A stretch of DNA of 64,000 nucleotides from Alistipes sp. CAG:514 (GCA_000431015.1 HF986039.1:27588-91587), one strand, 5' to 3'. Positions 35,871-46,164 are shown, counted from the first letter of the stretch. Numbers and translations are program-made. Notes: generated by a model not told the origin, from the letters alone.

Positions 35871-35919
35871 AACTTTCTCCGAACGCAGTGGGGAGTAAGC
35901 GATTGAAAATCAATTACAA

Positions 35920-35961
35920 AAGCGAAGCCCTTTAGCTGATATCAGCTGAAGGACTTCGCTT
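35920..35961 (-). terminator. 42-base palindrome, likely terminator of the GH92 gene
   Basis: Arms 35920-35940 and 35941-35961 are complementary at 19 of 21 positions, with no spacer (centre AGCTGATATCAGCT). It lies 39 bases past the GH92 stop and is followed on the minus strand by TTTTG. Confidence 0.7.
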
Positions 35962-35999
35962 AATATACTATGAAACAGAGGCTTACCCTCCGCGGGAAG

Positions 36000-38342
36000 T
36001 TACTTTGCTTTTGCGGAAAGCGAGTATGGCTTGTCGGCAGGCTTCTGGCCGCGGGCCTTGTTCGGCTTGGAGGCCATGACGAACTCGAGGGTGCCTCCTT
36101 GGAGGAGGTCATCGTGGGTGATGTAGAGTTTCTTGAACTCAACACCGTCGCGCAGTACCTTCTTGACATAGCGGTTCGTGTCGCTGACGCCGTCGGCCTT
36201 CACCTCAAGGGTCTTGCCGTTAGGAAGGGCGATACGGGCGTACGGAAGGTACGGAGCGCCGAACACGTACTGGTCGCTTCCGGGGCAGACAGGATAGAAT
36301 CCAAGCACGCCGAAGATGTACCAAGCGGACATCTGACCGCAATCGTCATTCCCTCCCAATCCGTGAATATCAGGACGATACATCCTGTTGATGATTTCCC
36401 TCATCCAGTACTGTGTCTTCCACGGCTGGCTTGTCCAGGCATAGAGATAAGGAATATGATGGCTCGGCTCGTTGCCGTGTACATAGCCACCGATCAGGCA
36501 GTCTTTCGTGATGTCCTCGTTGGTTGCGTAGGCATATTCAGGAAGGTCGTGGTAGAAGAGTTCGTCCAGCGCGGAGATGAACTTCTTCTCGCCGCCCATC
36601 AGCGCCATCACGCCGAAAACGTCCTGTGGGGCGTGGAAAGAGAAGTTCAGCGAGTTGCCCTCGATGAAGCCCTCGCCCATCGTCTGCATGATGTCGAAAT
36701 CCTTCTTGAAGGAACCGTCGGCGTACTTTGGACGGGCGAAACCGAGTTCCGTGTCAAAGACATTCCTGTAATATTGCGCGCGTGCGAGATATTCATCGGC
36801 CACCTTGTCATTACCCACGAGCCGGGCGGTGTGCCAGATGGTCCAGTCGTCGTAGGAATATTCCAGCGTGTTGCTGGCGGCGGTGGAGATCTTGTCGTAA
36901 GGCACGTAGCCGAGCCTCATATATTCCCCAAGCCCGGCGTACCAGTCTGCCTTTGAGGTGGTTACCATCGCCTCAAGGGCGCGGTCGCGGTCGATGTCCA
37001 GCCCTTTGGTGATGGCGTCGGCCAGCACAGGGACGGCATGGTAGCCGCTCATGCACCAGTTCTCGTTGGCGCAATGGCTCCAGACAGGAAGGAAGTGCAG
37101 CACGTTCTGGTCGTAGTGGGCCAGCATCGACTCCACCATGTCCCTGTCACGGTCCGGCTTGAACAGGGCCAGGAACGGATGCTCGGCACGGTAGGTGTCC
37201 CAAAGTGAGAACACTGTGTAGTTCGTGAAGCCGTCGGCCTGATGGATCTCGTGGTCGAGGCCTCTGTACTTCCCGTCCACGTCCATGTAGACGGACGGGT
37301 TGATCATCGTGTGGTAAAGGGAAGTGTAGAACATCCTCTTCTCGTCCTCGGTTCCCTGGACATCGATCTGCGAGAGTTCCTTTTCCCAAGCCGATGTCGC
37401 CTCGGCGGCGATCTGGTCGAAAGACTTTCCGGAGGCCTCCGCCGCAAGGTTCTTCAGCGCCCCTTCGGCGCCTGTGGCCGACAGGGCAACCTTCACGGTC
37501 AGCTCCGGGTTCCTGGAAGTGGCGAACTTGAACCAGGCCACCAGCTTGCGTCCGGCCATCGCCGGGAAGTTGTGGTACTGGTCGAACTTGCTCCAGCCTC
37601 CTTTATAATTGATCTTCTCGCGGTCCGCGTAGCCATATTCAGTGATAGGCTGCGAGAAGGAGATCGCGAAGTAGGTGTAGTTGGTGCGGGCCCAGCCGTT
37701 GGTGATGCGGTAGCCGGTCAGGAGGGTGTCGTTCCGCACCTGAACCTCCGCCCAGAGGGTTTTGCCGTCGTAGTTGTAGATTCCGTGGATGAGATCCAGA
37801 ACCACCTGCCCGTCAACGCCTTTAGGGAATGAATATTCATGGACTCCGACTCTGGTGGTGGCGGTCAGACGGGCCTTTACGCCGTAGTCGTCCAGCGTCA
37901 CCTCGTAGCGTCCCGCCGAGGCTTTCTCCGTGGAGTGCGAGAAGCGGCTGCGGTAGCCGCCGTCAGGGTTGTCCGCCGTGCCGGGGTTCAGTCTCAGCGC
38001 TCCCGTGGTCGGCATCAGGAGGATGTCGCCCAGGTCGGAGTGTCCCGTGCCGCTGAAGTGGGTGTGGCTGAACCCGACGATCGTAGGGTCTGAGTAACGG
38101 TAGCCGGCGCAATATTCATAAGCCCTCGGCTGGTATTTCCCGTTCACATTGTGAGGGATGGTGTCCGTGTCAGGACTAAGCTGGACTCCGCCGAAAGGCA
38201 CGCACGCCCCCGGAAAAGTGTGTCCCATTCCGTCGGTGCCGATGAACGGATCTACATAACTTGCCTTGGAGGAAGGCTGCTGCGCGGCTGCCCCGACGCA
38301 GAGAAGCAGGAACAGTCCTGCGTTAAACAGTTTAAATTTCAT
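36000..38342 (-). CDS. GH92 alpha-mannosidase, secreted
   Basis: A 780-residue exo-acting calcium-dependent alpha-mannosidase of family 92, active on mannose-capped N-glycans or mannan. The signal MKFKLFNAGLFLLLCVGAA ends at about residue 21. The N-terminal domain starts YVDPFIGTDGMGHTFPGA and has GFSHTHFSGTGHSDLGD. The catalytic domain has the family marks HCANENWCMSGYH, HGLGGNDDCGQMSAWY and FYPVCPGSDQYVFGAPY. Length is right for the family. It is divergent from the susC at 38514 across 171 bases. The mannosidic linkage (1,2, 1,3 or 1,4) cannot be told from sequence. Confidence 0.95.
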   Translation of the reverse strand: MKFKLFNAGLFLLLCVGAAAQQPSSKASYVDPFIGTDGMGHTFPGACVPFGGVQLSPDTDTIPHNVNGKYQPRAYEYCAGYRYSDPTIVGFSHTHFSGTGHSDLGDILLMPTTGALRLNPGTADNPDGGYRSRFSHSTEKASAGRYEVTLDDYGVKARLTATTRVGVHEYSFPKGVDGQVVLDLIHGIYNYDGKTLWAEVQVRNDTLLTGYRITNGWARTNYTYFAISFSQPITEYGYADREKINYKGGWSKFDQYHNFPAMAGRKLVAWFKFATSRNPELTVKVALSATGAEGALKNLAAEASGKSFDQIAAEATSAWEKELSQIDVQGTEDEKRMFYTSLYHTMINPSVYMDVDGKYRGLDHEIHQADGFTNYTVFSLWDTYRAEHPFLALFKPDRDRDMVESMLAHYDQNVLHFLPVWSHCANENWCMSGYHAVPVLADAITKGLDIDRDRALEAMVTTSKADWYAGLGEYMRLGYVPYDKISTAASNTLEYSYDDWTIWHTARLVGNDKVADEYLARAQYYRNVFDTELGFARPKYADGSFKKDFDIMQTMGEGFIEGNSLNFSFHAPQDVFGVMALMGGEKKFISALDELFYHDLPEYAYATNEDITKDCLIGGYVHGNEPSHHIPYLYAWTSQPWKTQYWMREIINRMYRPDIHGLGGNDDCGQMSAWYIFGVLGFYPVCPGSDQYVFGAPYLPYARIALPNGKTLEVKADGVSDTNRYVKKVLRDGVEFKKLYITHDDLLQGGTLEFVMASKPNKARGQKPADKPYSLSAKAK

Positions 38343-38346
38343 AGGT

Positions 38347-38354
38347 CAAATATA
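38347..38354 (-). promoter_or_regulatory. Candidate -7 element for the GH92 gene, almost leaderless
   Basis: On the minus strand TATATTTG fits TAnnTTTG but ends only 4 bases before the ATG at 38342. No TTG-type -33 box lies 19-21 bases upstream. If real, the mRNA would have little or no leader. Confidence 0.3.
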
Positions 38355-38364
38355 CGTAAAACTA

Positions 38365-38394
38365 TTGTTTTTTGTTAAATTGTGGCTAAATTTG
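38365..38394 (+). promoter_or_regulatory. Promoter of the second glycan locus (susC-susD and following genes)
   Basis: TTG (38365-38367), 19 bases, TAAATTTG (38387-38394), matching the Bacteroidetes consensus with one base missing at -33. The transcript would have a leader of about 110 bases before the susC ATG at 38514. Confidence 0.6.
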
Positions 38395-38513
38395 TGTTCA
38401 TACCCTTACTGTTTTAAGATGCTTTCTGTTTATTAAATCGGTTTGTAAGAAAGGGTTGATTGTGAAGCACTGCTATAAGGTAATAACGCTTTAAATTTAT
38501 AAATTAAGTATTT

Positions 38514-41500
38514 ATGTCTTTAAAAAAAATCGCATTGTCGCTTGCGCTCATCCTCGCATCAATGGTGGCCGTGGCTCAGACCAAGACCGTCAAGGGTGTG
38601 ATCTACGAGGAGGAGACTGGCGAGCCTATGCCGGGAGCGACGGTCTCCGTCGAGGGTTCTACCCGAGGTGTGATGACCGACCTTGACGGCTCGTTCGAGC
38701 TGACCGGTGTCAAGCCTACCGACAAGCTCAAGTTTGAGTGCCTTGGAAAGGAGACTCAGGTTCTGCAGGTCGGTACTATGACCAACTTCGTCGTGAAACT
38801 CAAAAACGCGGCAAACGAACTTGACGAGGTGACAGTGGTCGCCTTCGGTAAACAGAGGAAGGAGAGCGTCATCGGCTCCATCTCCACGGTTGATGTCAAG
38901 ACCCTGAAGGTTCCTTCCAGCAACCTCACAACCGCCCTGGCCGGAAACGTGGCAGGTGTGATCGCCTACCAGCGTACCGGTGAGCCTGGACAGGACAACG
39001 CCGACTTCTTCGTGCGTGGTATCACCACGTTCGGCGCGAACACCAGCCCTCTGATTCTCATCGACAACATCGAGCTTACCTCCACTGACCTCGCCCGCCT
39101 TCAGCCGGACGACATCGAGAGCTTCTCGATCATGAAGGACGCCACGGCGACGGCCCTTTACGGAGCCCGCGGAGCCAACGGTGTGATCTTCGTGACCACC
39201 AAGCGCGGCCAGGAAGGTCCGGCGAAGATCTTCGCCCGTGTCGAGACCTCGATCTCCGCCCCGACCGATGTGGTCGAGCTGGCTGATCCTGTGACCTACA
39301 TGAAGTCGTACAACGAGGCCATCTCCACCCGTGACCCTCTCGGAGAGTTGATGTACACCTACGACAAGATCGAGCAGACCGGAAAACCGGGCGCCAACCG
39401 CCTCATCTATCCGGCCAACGACTGGTACGACATGCTTTTCAAGGACTTTGCCACAAGCTACCGCGCAAACGTTTCAGCGCGTGGTGGAGGCAAGGTTGCG
39501 ACCTACTATGTGTCCGGTGCCTACACCGAGGACACGGGTGTTCTGAAAGTCGATAAGCGCAACAGTTTCAACAATAACATCGACGACAAGAACTACACCC
39601 TGCGCTCCAACGTGGACATCAACGTCACCCCGACAACGAAGCTGGCTGTCCGTCTGACCGGTAACTTCAGGGACTATCAAGGCCCTCTGAACGGAGGTAG
39701 CGATGTCTATCGCCAGGTCATGCACTCCGACCCTGTGCTCTTCCCGGCCTACTACCCTGTGGACGACGAGCACGTGGGGATCCAGCACATCATGTTCGGT
39801 AACTACGAGGATGGCTCCTACATCAACCCTTATGCCAACCTTGTCAAGGGCTACAAGAACTACCAGCGCTCCCAGATGATCGCCGCCGTACAGCTTGAGC
39901 AGGATCTCAAGTTCATCACCAAGGGTCTGTCGTTCATGACATTGTTCAACCTCACAAGGTTGTCCGAATTTACAGTGAACCGCCAGTTCAATCCTTATTG
40001 GTACAGGCTGGATCGTTACGACTCCTACACGGGAGAGTACCACGTCAACCGCATCAACGAAAACGGAACGGACTACCTGACATATTCCGAGAGTGGGAAG
40101 ACGGTGAAGAACACGATGTACTCCGAGACCCGCCTGAACTACAACCGCTCATTTGGAAAGCACGACGTGACAGGACTTCTGGTTTTCACCGCCAGCGAGT
40201 CCCTGACCGCCAACGCCGGCTCACTCCAGCTGTCCCTGCCATCGCGCAACGCCGGCCTTTCCGGACGTTTCACCTACGGCTACGACAAGAGGTATTTTGT
40301 TGAATATAACTTCGGCTACAATGGTTCCGAGCGTTTCCACAAATCCCACCGCTGGGGATTCTTCCCTTCGGCGGGTCTCGCGTGGATGATGTCCAACGAG
40401 AAGTGGTTCAAGCCGTTGACCAAGGTGGTCAGCAATCTCAAGCTGCGCTACTCCTACGGTCTTGTCGGCAACGACAACATCGGCTCAAGTTCCAACCGTT
40501 TCTACTACCTGTCGGAGATGAGCATGAACAACAGTGGTTTGGGAGCATCTTTCGGCGAGACCAGAAACGTGAGCTACAACGGTATCGGAGTCGTGCGCTA
40601 CGCCAACGAGGCCATCACCTGGGAGAAGTCCTACAAGAGCAACTACGCCCTCGAGCTGGGTCTATTCAAAAAGCTCGACATCATCGCCGAGTACTTCACC
40701 GAACACCGCACCGACATATTCATGCAGCGCGCCGACATCCCTAACACCATGGGTCTCCAGGCCGCCGTCTACGGCAACATCGGCCAGGCCCGCTCTAAGG
40801 GTATCGACATCCAGGCCGACTACAAGCAGGCCTGGGCCAGCGGCCTCTGGGCGTCCGCGAGGGCGAACTTCACCTACTCCACCGGTAAGTATGATGTCTA
40901 TGAGGAGCCTACTTATCCGGAGTCCTACCGCCAGCACGCCGGCAGGTCGATCAGGCAGACATGGGGTTACATCGCCGAGCGTCTGTTCGTCGATGACGAG
41001 GATGCCGCCAACAGCCCTTCGCAGGCCGCTTTCGGTAGCCAGTACGGTGGAGGTGACATCAAGTACACCGATGTCAACGGTGACGGTGTGATCACTAACG
41101 CGGACATGGTGCCGATCGGCTATCCGACCTCCCCGGAGATCATCTACGGGTTCGGTGTGTCCCTCGGTCACAAGGGCTTCGATTTCTCGGTGTTCTTCCA
41201 AGGTCTGGGACGCGAGTCTTTCTGGATTGACGCCACAAGCGCCTACAGCACGAAGTACAACAAGTACGGAACAGCTCCGTTTGTCAACAACGGACAGCTT
41301 CTGAAGGCCTATTCCGACAGCCACTGGAGCGAGGACAATCGTGACATCTACGCCCTCTACCCACGCTACAGCGCCTACGAGAACCACAACAACACACAGG
41401 TCAGCACCTGGTGGATGAGGGACGGCTCCTTCGTCCGTCTCAAGCAGATGGAGTTCGGCTACACCCTTCCTCAGAAGCTTACCAACAAGATCCACATCGA

Positions 41501-41642
41501 CAATCTCCGCGTCTACTTCCAGGGCAACAACCTCCTGTGCTGGAGCAAGTTCAAACTCTGGGATCCGGAGCTCGCCGGAGAGGGATTCAACTACCCGATC
41601 CAGAGGACTTTCAACATCGGTGTGAACGTGACATTCAAATAA
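38514..41642 (+). CDS. SusC/RagA family TonB-dependent transporter (third pair)
   Basis: A 1042-residue SusC homologue. The signal ends MVAVAQ (about residue 22). The carboxypeptidase-regulatory-like domain is KTVKGVIYEEETGEPMPGAT (about 24-105), followed by the plug start VVAFGKQRKESVIGSISTV and LILIDNIELTSTDLARL, SIMKDATATALYGARGANG (about 205-230), and a barrel ending NIGVNVTFK. There is no STN domain. It begins an eight-gene same-strand run and is divergent from the GH92 gene, which supports an alpha-mannoside substrate by context only. Confidence 0.94.
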   Translation: MSLKKIALSLALILASMVAVAQTKTVKGVIYEEETGEPMPGATVSVEGSTRGVMTDLDGSFELTGVKPTDKLKFECLGKETQVLQVGTMTNFVVKLKNAANELDEVTVVAFGKQRKESVIGSISTVDVKTLKVPSSNLTTALAGNVAGVIAYQRTGEPGQDNADFFVRGITTFGANTSPLILIDNIELTSTDLARLQPDDIESFSIMKDATATALYGARGANGVIFVTTKRGQEGPAKIFARVETSISAPTDVVELADPVTYMKSYNEAISTRDPLGELMYTYDKIEQTGKPGANRLIYPANDWYDMLFKDFATSYRANVSARGGGKVATYYVSGAYTEDTGVLKVDKRNSFNNNIDDKNYTLRSNVDINVTPTTKLAVRLTGNFRDYQGPLNGGSDVYRQVMHSDPVLFPAYYPVDDEHVGIQHIMFGNYEDGSYINPYANLVKGYKNYQRSQMIAAVQLEQDLKFITKGLSFMTLFNLTRLSEFTVNRQFNPYWYRLDRYDSYTGEYHVNRINENGTDYLTYSESGKTVKNTMYSETRLNYNRSFGKHDVTGLLVFTASESLTANAGSLQLSLPSRNAGLSGRFTYGYDKRYFVEYNFGYNGSERFHKSHRWGFFPSAGLAWMMSNEKWFKPLTKVVSNLKLRYSYGLVGNDNIGSSSNRFYYLSEMSMNNSGLGASFGETRNVSYNGIGVVRYANEAITWEKSYKSNYALELGLFKKLDIIAEYFTEHRTDIFMQRADIPNTMGLQAAVYGNIGQARSKGIDIQADYKQAWASGLWASARANFTYSTGKYDVYEEPTYPESYRQHAGRSIRQTWGYIAERLFVDDEDAANSPSQAAFGSQYGGGDIKYTDVNGDGVITNADMVPIGYPTSPEIIYGFGVSLGHKGFDFSVFFQGLGRESFWIDATSAYSTKYNKYGTAPFVNNGQLLKAYSDSHWSEDNRDIYALYPRYSAYENHNNTQVSTWWMRDGSFVRLKQMEFGYTLPQKLTNKIHIDNLRVYFQGNNLLCWSKFKLWDPELAGEGFNYPIQRTFNIGVNVTFK

Positions 41643-41651
41643 TCTTCGACT

Positions 41652-43622
41652 ATGAACATGTGCAAGAATATTCATAAATCAATAGCGTCCTCCCTTGCGG
41701 CCGCGGCCTTGCTGCTGGGGTCGGCGGGCTGCAACGACTTCCTCAACGTGGTTCCTGACGACGGTCTGCCGTCGATCGAGACCGCGTTCAACCTCAGGTC
41801 CTCGGCTATCCGCTATCTGGCCACCTGCTATTCCTACATGACCCTTGAGGGTTCTATGGGCAACGACCCGGCCATGCTCGGAAGCGATGAGTACTGGGAT
41901 CTTTATGGCCGTACCACGACCAACACCACCGGCCGTGTGCCGTTCACGATGTCCTACATCGCCAGAGGCAACATGACCGCCAACAGCGTGTTCGCCAATG
42001 ACTGGGCAGACATGTACCAAGGAATCCGCTGTTGTGACATCTTTGTCGACAATATCGGTAAGGTCCCGGACATGGATGAGACGGAGAAGGCGCAGTGGAT
42101 CGCCGAGGTGACATTCCTCAAGGCCTACTTCCACTTCAACCTTGTCCGCAAGTGGGGACCGGTCCCGATTGTACGCGAGAGCCTCCCTATCGACTCCTCT
42201 GTCGATGAGGTTCGTGTCCACCGCAACAACATCGATGAGTGCTTCGACTTTATCATTGAACTTCTGGACAAGGCGATGCCTGACCTTCCGCTCATCAATC
42301 CATCGGTTGATGAATATGGTCGCGTCAACAAGGCCATCTGTGCCGCCTTCAAGGCCAAGGTAGCGGTCTACGCCGCCAGCCCGCTTTTCAACGGCAACTC
42401 CGAACAGGCGGCTCTCGTGGACACAGACGGAACCACGAGGCTGTTTCCGGAGAAGACAGATGATGAGAAGCTCGTCCGTTGGACAGCCGCCATGGAGGCC
42501 TGCCGCGAGGCCATCGCAGTCTCCGAGGAGGCCAACATTTCCCTCTACGAGGGCGATGACATCACCTACCGCATGACAGACTCCCTCAAGACCACTTTGA
42601 CCCTCCGCAACGCATTCAACCAGAAGTGGAACAGCGAGCTCATCTGGGGCAACACACAGCCGAATCCCGGAACAATGAATATGTACCACAAGCTCTGCAT
42701 GCCGATCCTCAACGGGTACACCGACATGCTCGGAGGCTACATATTCATCGGCGTTCCGCTCAAGATAGCCGAGCAGTTCTACACCGTGCACGGGCTTCCT
42801 ATCGCCAACGATTCCGAATGGGCGAACATCAACCCGATGGATCTGCGTGTCGGCGATGACCAGCATGCCTACTACATCTGCAAGGGCTACACCACCATCA
42901 AGCTCAACTTCGACCGAGAGCCGAGGTACTACGCCTCTCTCGGATTCGACGGAGGCAACTGGCTCGGGCAGCTTGGTAACTTCAACGACCTCAAACCGGA
43001 GGATGTTCACTATGTGGCCTGCAGGATGGGTGGTACACATGCCAAGAGAGGCAACCAGACAGGTCCGGTGACAGGATTCTTCCCGAAGAAGCATTTCCCG
43101 ATTCAGGCGACCTGGACTGGCAACAACACATTCACCGGCTCCGGCACCACATGGTACCCTTGGCCGATGATCCGTCTGTCCGACCTCTACCTCCTCTATG
43201 CCGAGGCGATCAACGAGGCGGAAGGCCCGAACGGAGCGCACAGTGATGACCTGTTCAAGTACATCAACGCCGTCCGTGAGCGCGCGAAGATCCCTGACGT
43301 GAAGACCGCCTGGGACACCTACAGCAACAGTCCGGGTTATTACAACACAAAGGTCGGAATGCGCGCCATCATCCACAGGGAGCGTCTCAACGAACTGGCT
43401 TTCGAAAGTCAGAGGTTCTGGGATCTTCGCAGATGGAAGGAGGCCGCCGCCGAGTACCAGAAAGGAATATACGGATTCGACATTGTATCCGCTTTGCCTG
43501 AGGACTACTACGTAAAGAAGTTCATCTATGAACAGAAGTTCGGACTGAAAGACTACTTCTGGCCAATCCCGACAAGCTACATTGAGATCAACCCTAACCT
43601 TGTGCAGAACATCGGTTGGTAA
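41652..43622 (+). CDS. SusD/RagB family outer-membrane lipoprotein (third pair)
   Basis: A 656-residue SusD-like surface lipoprotein. The signal MNMCKNIHKSIASSLAAAAL ends in LGSAGC (Cys about residue 27). Family marks are QWIAEVTFLKAYFHFNLVRK (about 145-165), LYLLYAEAINEAEG, HRERLNELAFESQRFWDLRR and the C-terminal LVQNIGW. It starts 9 bases after susC. It should form the lid of that channel. The large insert around residues 330-420 probably shapes the glycan site. Confidence 0.94.
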   Translation: MNMCKNIHKSIASSLAAAALLLGSAGCNDFLNVVPDDGLPSIETAFNLRSSAIRYLATCYSYMTLEGSMGNDPAMLGSDEYWDLYGRTTTNTTGRVPFTMSYIARGNMTANSVFANDWADMYQGIRCCDIFVDNIGKVPDMDETEKAQWIAEVTFLKAYFHFNLVRKWGPVPIVRESLPIDSSVDEVRVHRNNIDECFDFIIELLDKAMPDLPLINPSVDEYGRVNKAICAAFKAKVAVYAASPLFNGNSEQAALVDTDGTTRLFPEKTDDEKLVRWTAAMEACREAIAVSEEANISLYEGDDITYRMTDSLKTTLTLRNAFNQKWNSELIWGNTQPNPGTMNMYHKLCMPILNGYTDMLGGYIFIGVPLKIAEQFYTVHGLPIANDSEWANINPMDLRVGDDQHAYYICKGYTTIKLNFDREPRYYASLGFDGGNWLGQLGNFNDLKPEDVHYVACRMGGTHAKRGNQTGPVTGFFPKKHFPIQATWTGNNTFTGSGTTWYPWPMIRLSDLYLLYAEAINEAEGPNGAHSDDLFKYINAVRERAKIPDVKTAWDTYSNSPGYYNTKVGMRAIIHRERLNELAFESQRFWDLRRWKEAAAEYQKGIYGFDIVSALPEDYYVKKFIYEQKFGLKDYFWPIPTSYIEINPNLVQNIGW

Positions 43623-43639
43623 CTTAAGAATCATCGCAA

Positions 43640-44941
43640 ATGAAAAAAGTAATATTATTATCAACAACATTAATCGCATCTTTGCTGCTGGTTTCCGGCT
43701 GTGCCGATGACAACCACGGCAGAATTGACCAGCTCGACAAGGGCCTCCCGGCTCCACAGCCAGTTGAGGTCACCGGTGTCAAACCAACGAGCGGTGGGGC
43801 TGTCCTCTGGGTCAGGATCCCTGATGACAAGAACATAAAAGGCGTTGTCGCCACCTATAAACGTGGCGGAGTGGAAGTCGAATCCAAAATCTCCAGATAT
43901 GTCGATAGCCTGGAGGTTGAAGGCTTCGCTGACACCCAGGAACATGAGATTCAAGTCTGCTCATTCAACATCAATGAAGATAAATCAACCCCTGTCACAG
44001 TCAAATTCAACCCTTTGAAACCGGCGATACAGACTGTCTCCCCGACTATCATTTCAGCCGCGGGCGGTGTCAAGGTGAAGATCACAGGCAATGAGAGCAA
44101 GGCGAACATCGCCGTCTGCATCCTTCGTGACGGGGATGTCAACAATGCCGGTAAGCCTGTCTCTGAAATCAAATGGAAGGAGGTCACGACTCTGTTCACG
44201 GCCAGTGACAGCATCACTCTAACAAGACGTGGAATCGAGCCTAAAGAGGCAATCTTCGGAGTCTATGTCAGAGATCGTTGGGGCAATGTGTCCGACACCC
44301 TGACCGCAGTGCTCACTCCGGCGCTGGAAGTGCAGATTCCTAAGTCCGGGTTCAAAGGTGCGTATCTTGAGGATGACAATGTCTTCTCTATGGAGGATGA
44401 ACGCTCAACTTATCCTCTCAAAGGCCTTTGGGATGGATCCGGCGCATCTTCGACAGGCCGCTTTCTGGCGGTTGACAAGGTTCCTATTCCTTGCTGGTTC
44501 ACGATCGACCTCGGCTGTGTGGCTGCGCTCAGCCGTATCGCGACACTCCCGCGTATCGCTTATCCGGAACTTTTCGGTGACGCGCACCCGCGCAACTTCG
44601 AGTTCTGGGGCAGCATGAACCCTTCAGGAAAAGAGGGCAAGGGCGAGCATGGTTTTGACGACTCTTGGTTCTGCCTTGGCAAATTCGTTCAGTACAAACC
44701 TTCCGGCTATAATCCTGACGGTTCAGTCGGAATTGTCACACCGGAAGACGTGGAGGCATTCAACGGAGGCAATGATTTTGAGCTGAACAGCGATGAATAT
44801 CCTCACGCCTATGATCAGATTCGTTATTTGAGGGTCGTTCTCACATCTTTCGCCTCCTGGGCGATGCCTGACGCTACTGTCGGTGCTCTTCAGTTCGGTG
44901 AGGTCACACCTTACGGTGAGGTTGTGAAAGAATCCTTATAA
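43640..44941 (+). CDS. Discoidin-type surface lipoprotein (DUF4959/DUF5126/DUF5000-like)
   Basis: A 433-residue lipoprotein with lipobox LLVSGC and the acidic start ADDNHG, suggesting surface export. Fn3-like domain 1 (about 40-130; VEVTGVKPTSGGAVLWV) and domain 2 (about 130-225) precede an F5/8 type C segment (about 235-430) with PCWFTIDLGCVAALSRIATL and IRYLRVVLTS. It is the same architecture as the protein at 561-2147, one locus away, without the extra C-terminal module. It likely binds glycan next to SusCD. It follows susD by 17 bases. Confidence 0.8.
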   Translation: MKKVILLSTTLIASLLLVSGCADDNHGRIDQLDKGLPAPQPVEVTGVKPTSGGAVLWVRIPDDKNIKGVVATYKRGGVEVESKISRYVDSLEVEGFADTQEHEIQVCSFNINEDKSTPVTVKFNPLKPAIQTVSPTIISAAGGVKVKITGNESKANIAVCILRDGDVNNAGKPVSEIKWKEVTTLFTASDSITLTRRGIEPKEAIFGVYVRDRWGNVSDTLTAVLTPALEVQIPKSGFKGAYLEDDNVFSMEDERSTYPLKGLWDGSGASSTGRFLAVDKVPIPCWFTIDLGCVAALSRIATLPRIAYPELFGDAHPRNFEFWGSMNPSGKEGKGEHGFDDSWFCLGKFVQYKPSGYNPDGSVGIVTPEDVEAFNGGNDFELNSDEYPHAYDQIRYLRVVLTSFASWAMPDATVGALQFGEVTPYGEVVKESL

Positions 44942-44953
44942 TACTTAAAGACT

Positions 44954-46153
44954 ATGAATATGAACAAGATAGCATTCAATATTCTGACAGTGCCGGTTTT
45001 GGCCGTTTTGGCGGTCTCTTGCGGAGGTCAGGATGAAATCTATAAGGAATGGGTCAAGAAGGGCGGCTATGACTACCCTGCGAAGGCCATTAACCTGTCC
45101 TCCGTCATCGGCTACCAAAATGTCATTGTCAATTGGGAAAAACCGATGGATCCGGCGGTCCGGACAGCCACTCTGTTCTGGGATAATTATGCGAAATCCA
45201 TCGATGTGGACTATGCTGATTACCCTGATGGCAAGGTTTCCATAGAAGTTGGAGAGCTCGAGGACAGATCCTACACATTTGACATTGTCAACTATGATGA
45301 TGTAGGCAACAAGTCCCTTGCCGCAGAGATTACGGTCTCTCCGTACGGAGATGGCTGGATGGTCTCCCGCTCCGAGCGAACTGTCACTTCCGCAAGGATG
45401 GAAGGCAGGGACGCAAAAATCGTGATGTCCAAGGCCACCGATGAGATGGTCGCTACAAGATTCCGCTACAAGAACCTTCAGGATGAGTGGGTTGAAAGCG
45501 AGACTGTCCTCAAACCAGGAGAGAACGAAGTCACTTTCAAGGATGCCATGAAGGGCAAGAGGTTTGAATATTCTTCCTCTTTCTGTCCTAAGGCCGGAAA
45601 GGACACGGTTTGGCGCACTTGGATAAAGTCTGTTGACGGCATCTCCTATCAGATTGACGGCAGCCGTTGGAATGTTACCGCCACAAACGGACAGGATTTC
45701 GGAATCAACACTCCAGATAAGATTTTTGACGGCAGGTATGATCGTCCGGCATACAGCTGGCACAGCTCCAAATCTGATAATAACAAACAAGCATTCCCAA
45801 AAATCCTTTCTGTTGACACTCAGACTTCCGCCGGAGAAGAGTTTGCTTTCACGGGATTTACCTTCTGCGAGAATAACACGGCGGCATCACTGCGTTATAT
45901 CAAGGATTACACAATCTATGTCGGTTCATCCTACTACAATCCTGATGATGCTGATTATCAGAAGAATTTCGGTATCCCGTTCATCGGCGGGACACTCTCC
46001 ACATCTGCGGACCAATATTCAGTGAATGTGACCCAGGGCGCCACCGGCCGTTACATCGCTATTGTGTTCAAAAATTCTTGGAACGCCGAAGACGGCTTCA
46101 TCGATCTTTGGGAGCTCATTCCTTACGGTTATATCCCTTCGTTGGCTGATTAA
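44954..46153 (+). CDS. DUF4998-like surface lipoprotein with discoidin-type C-terminus
   Basis: A 399-residue lipoprotein (lipobox AVLAVSC, Cys about residue 23). The start of the mature part, YKEWVKKGGYDYPAKAINLS, fits DUF4998 proteins of Bacteroidetes PULs. It has two Fn3-like segments (about 45-210) and a C-terminal discoidin-like half (about 225-395; PDKIFDGRYDRPAYSWHS, RYIAIVFKNSW, DLWELIPYG). DUF4998 and DUF5000 proteins often occur as neighbours, as here. A glycan-binding role is inferred from family and context. Confidence 0.75.
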   Translation: MNMNKIAFNILTVPVLAVLAVSCGGQDEIYKEWVKKGGYDYPAKAINLSSVIGYQNVIVNWEKPMDPAVRTATLFWDNYAKSIDVDYADYPDGKVSIEVGELEDRSYTFDIVNYDDVGNKSLAAEITVSPYGDGWMVSRSERTVTSARMEGRDAKIVMSKATDEMVATRFRYKNLQDEWVESETVLKPGENEVTFKDAMKGKRFEYSSSFCPKAGKDTVWRTWIKSVDGISYQIDGSRWNVTATNGQDFGINTPDKIFDGRYDRPAYSWHSSKSDNNKQAFPKILSVDTQTSAGEEFAFTGFTFCENNTAASLRYIKDYTIYVGSSYYNPDDADYQKNFGIPFIGGTLSTSADQYSVNVTQGATGRYIAIVFKNSWNAEDGFIDLWELIPYGYIPSLAD

Positions 46154-46164
46154 CGGCGGATCAG

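Noticed and set aside
40662..41675. 337-codon minus-strand frame inside the third susC
   Set aside because: Antisense to the conserved barrel end; no recognisable motif.
41679..43757. 692-codon open frame on the minus strand, antisense to the third susD
   Set aside because: It lies fully opposite a clear SusD gene with signal, lipobox and C-terminal motif. The frame is a by-product of GC-rich third positions and shows no family.
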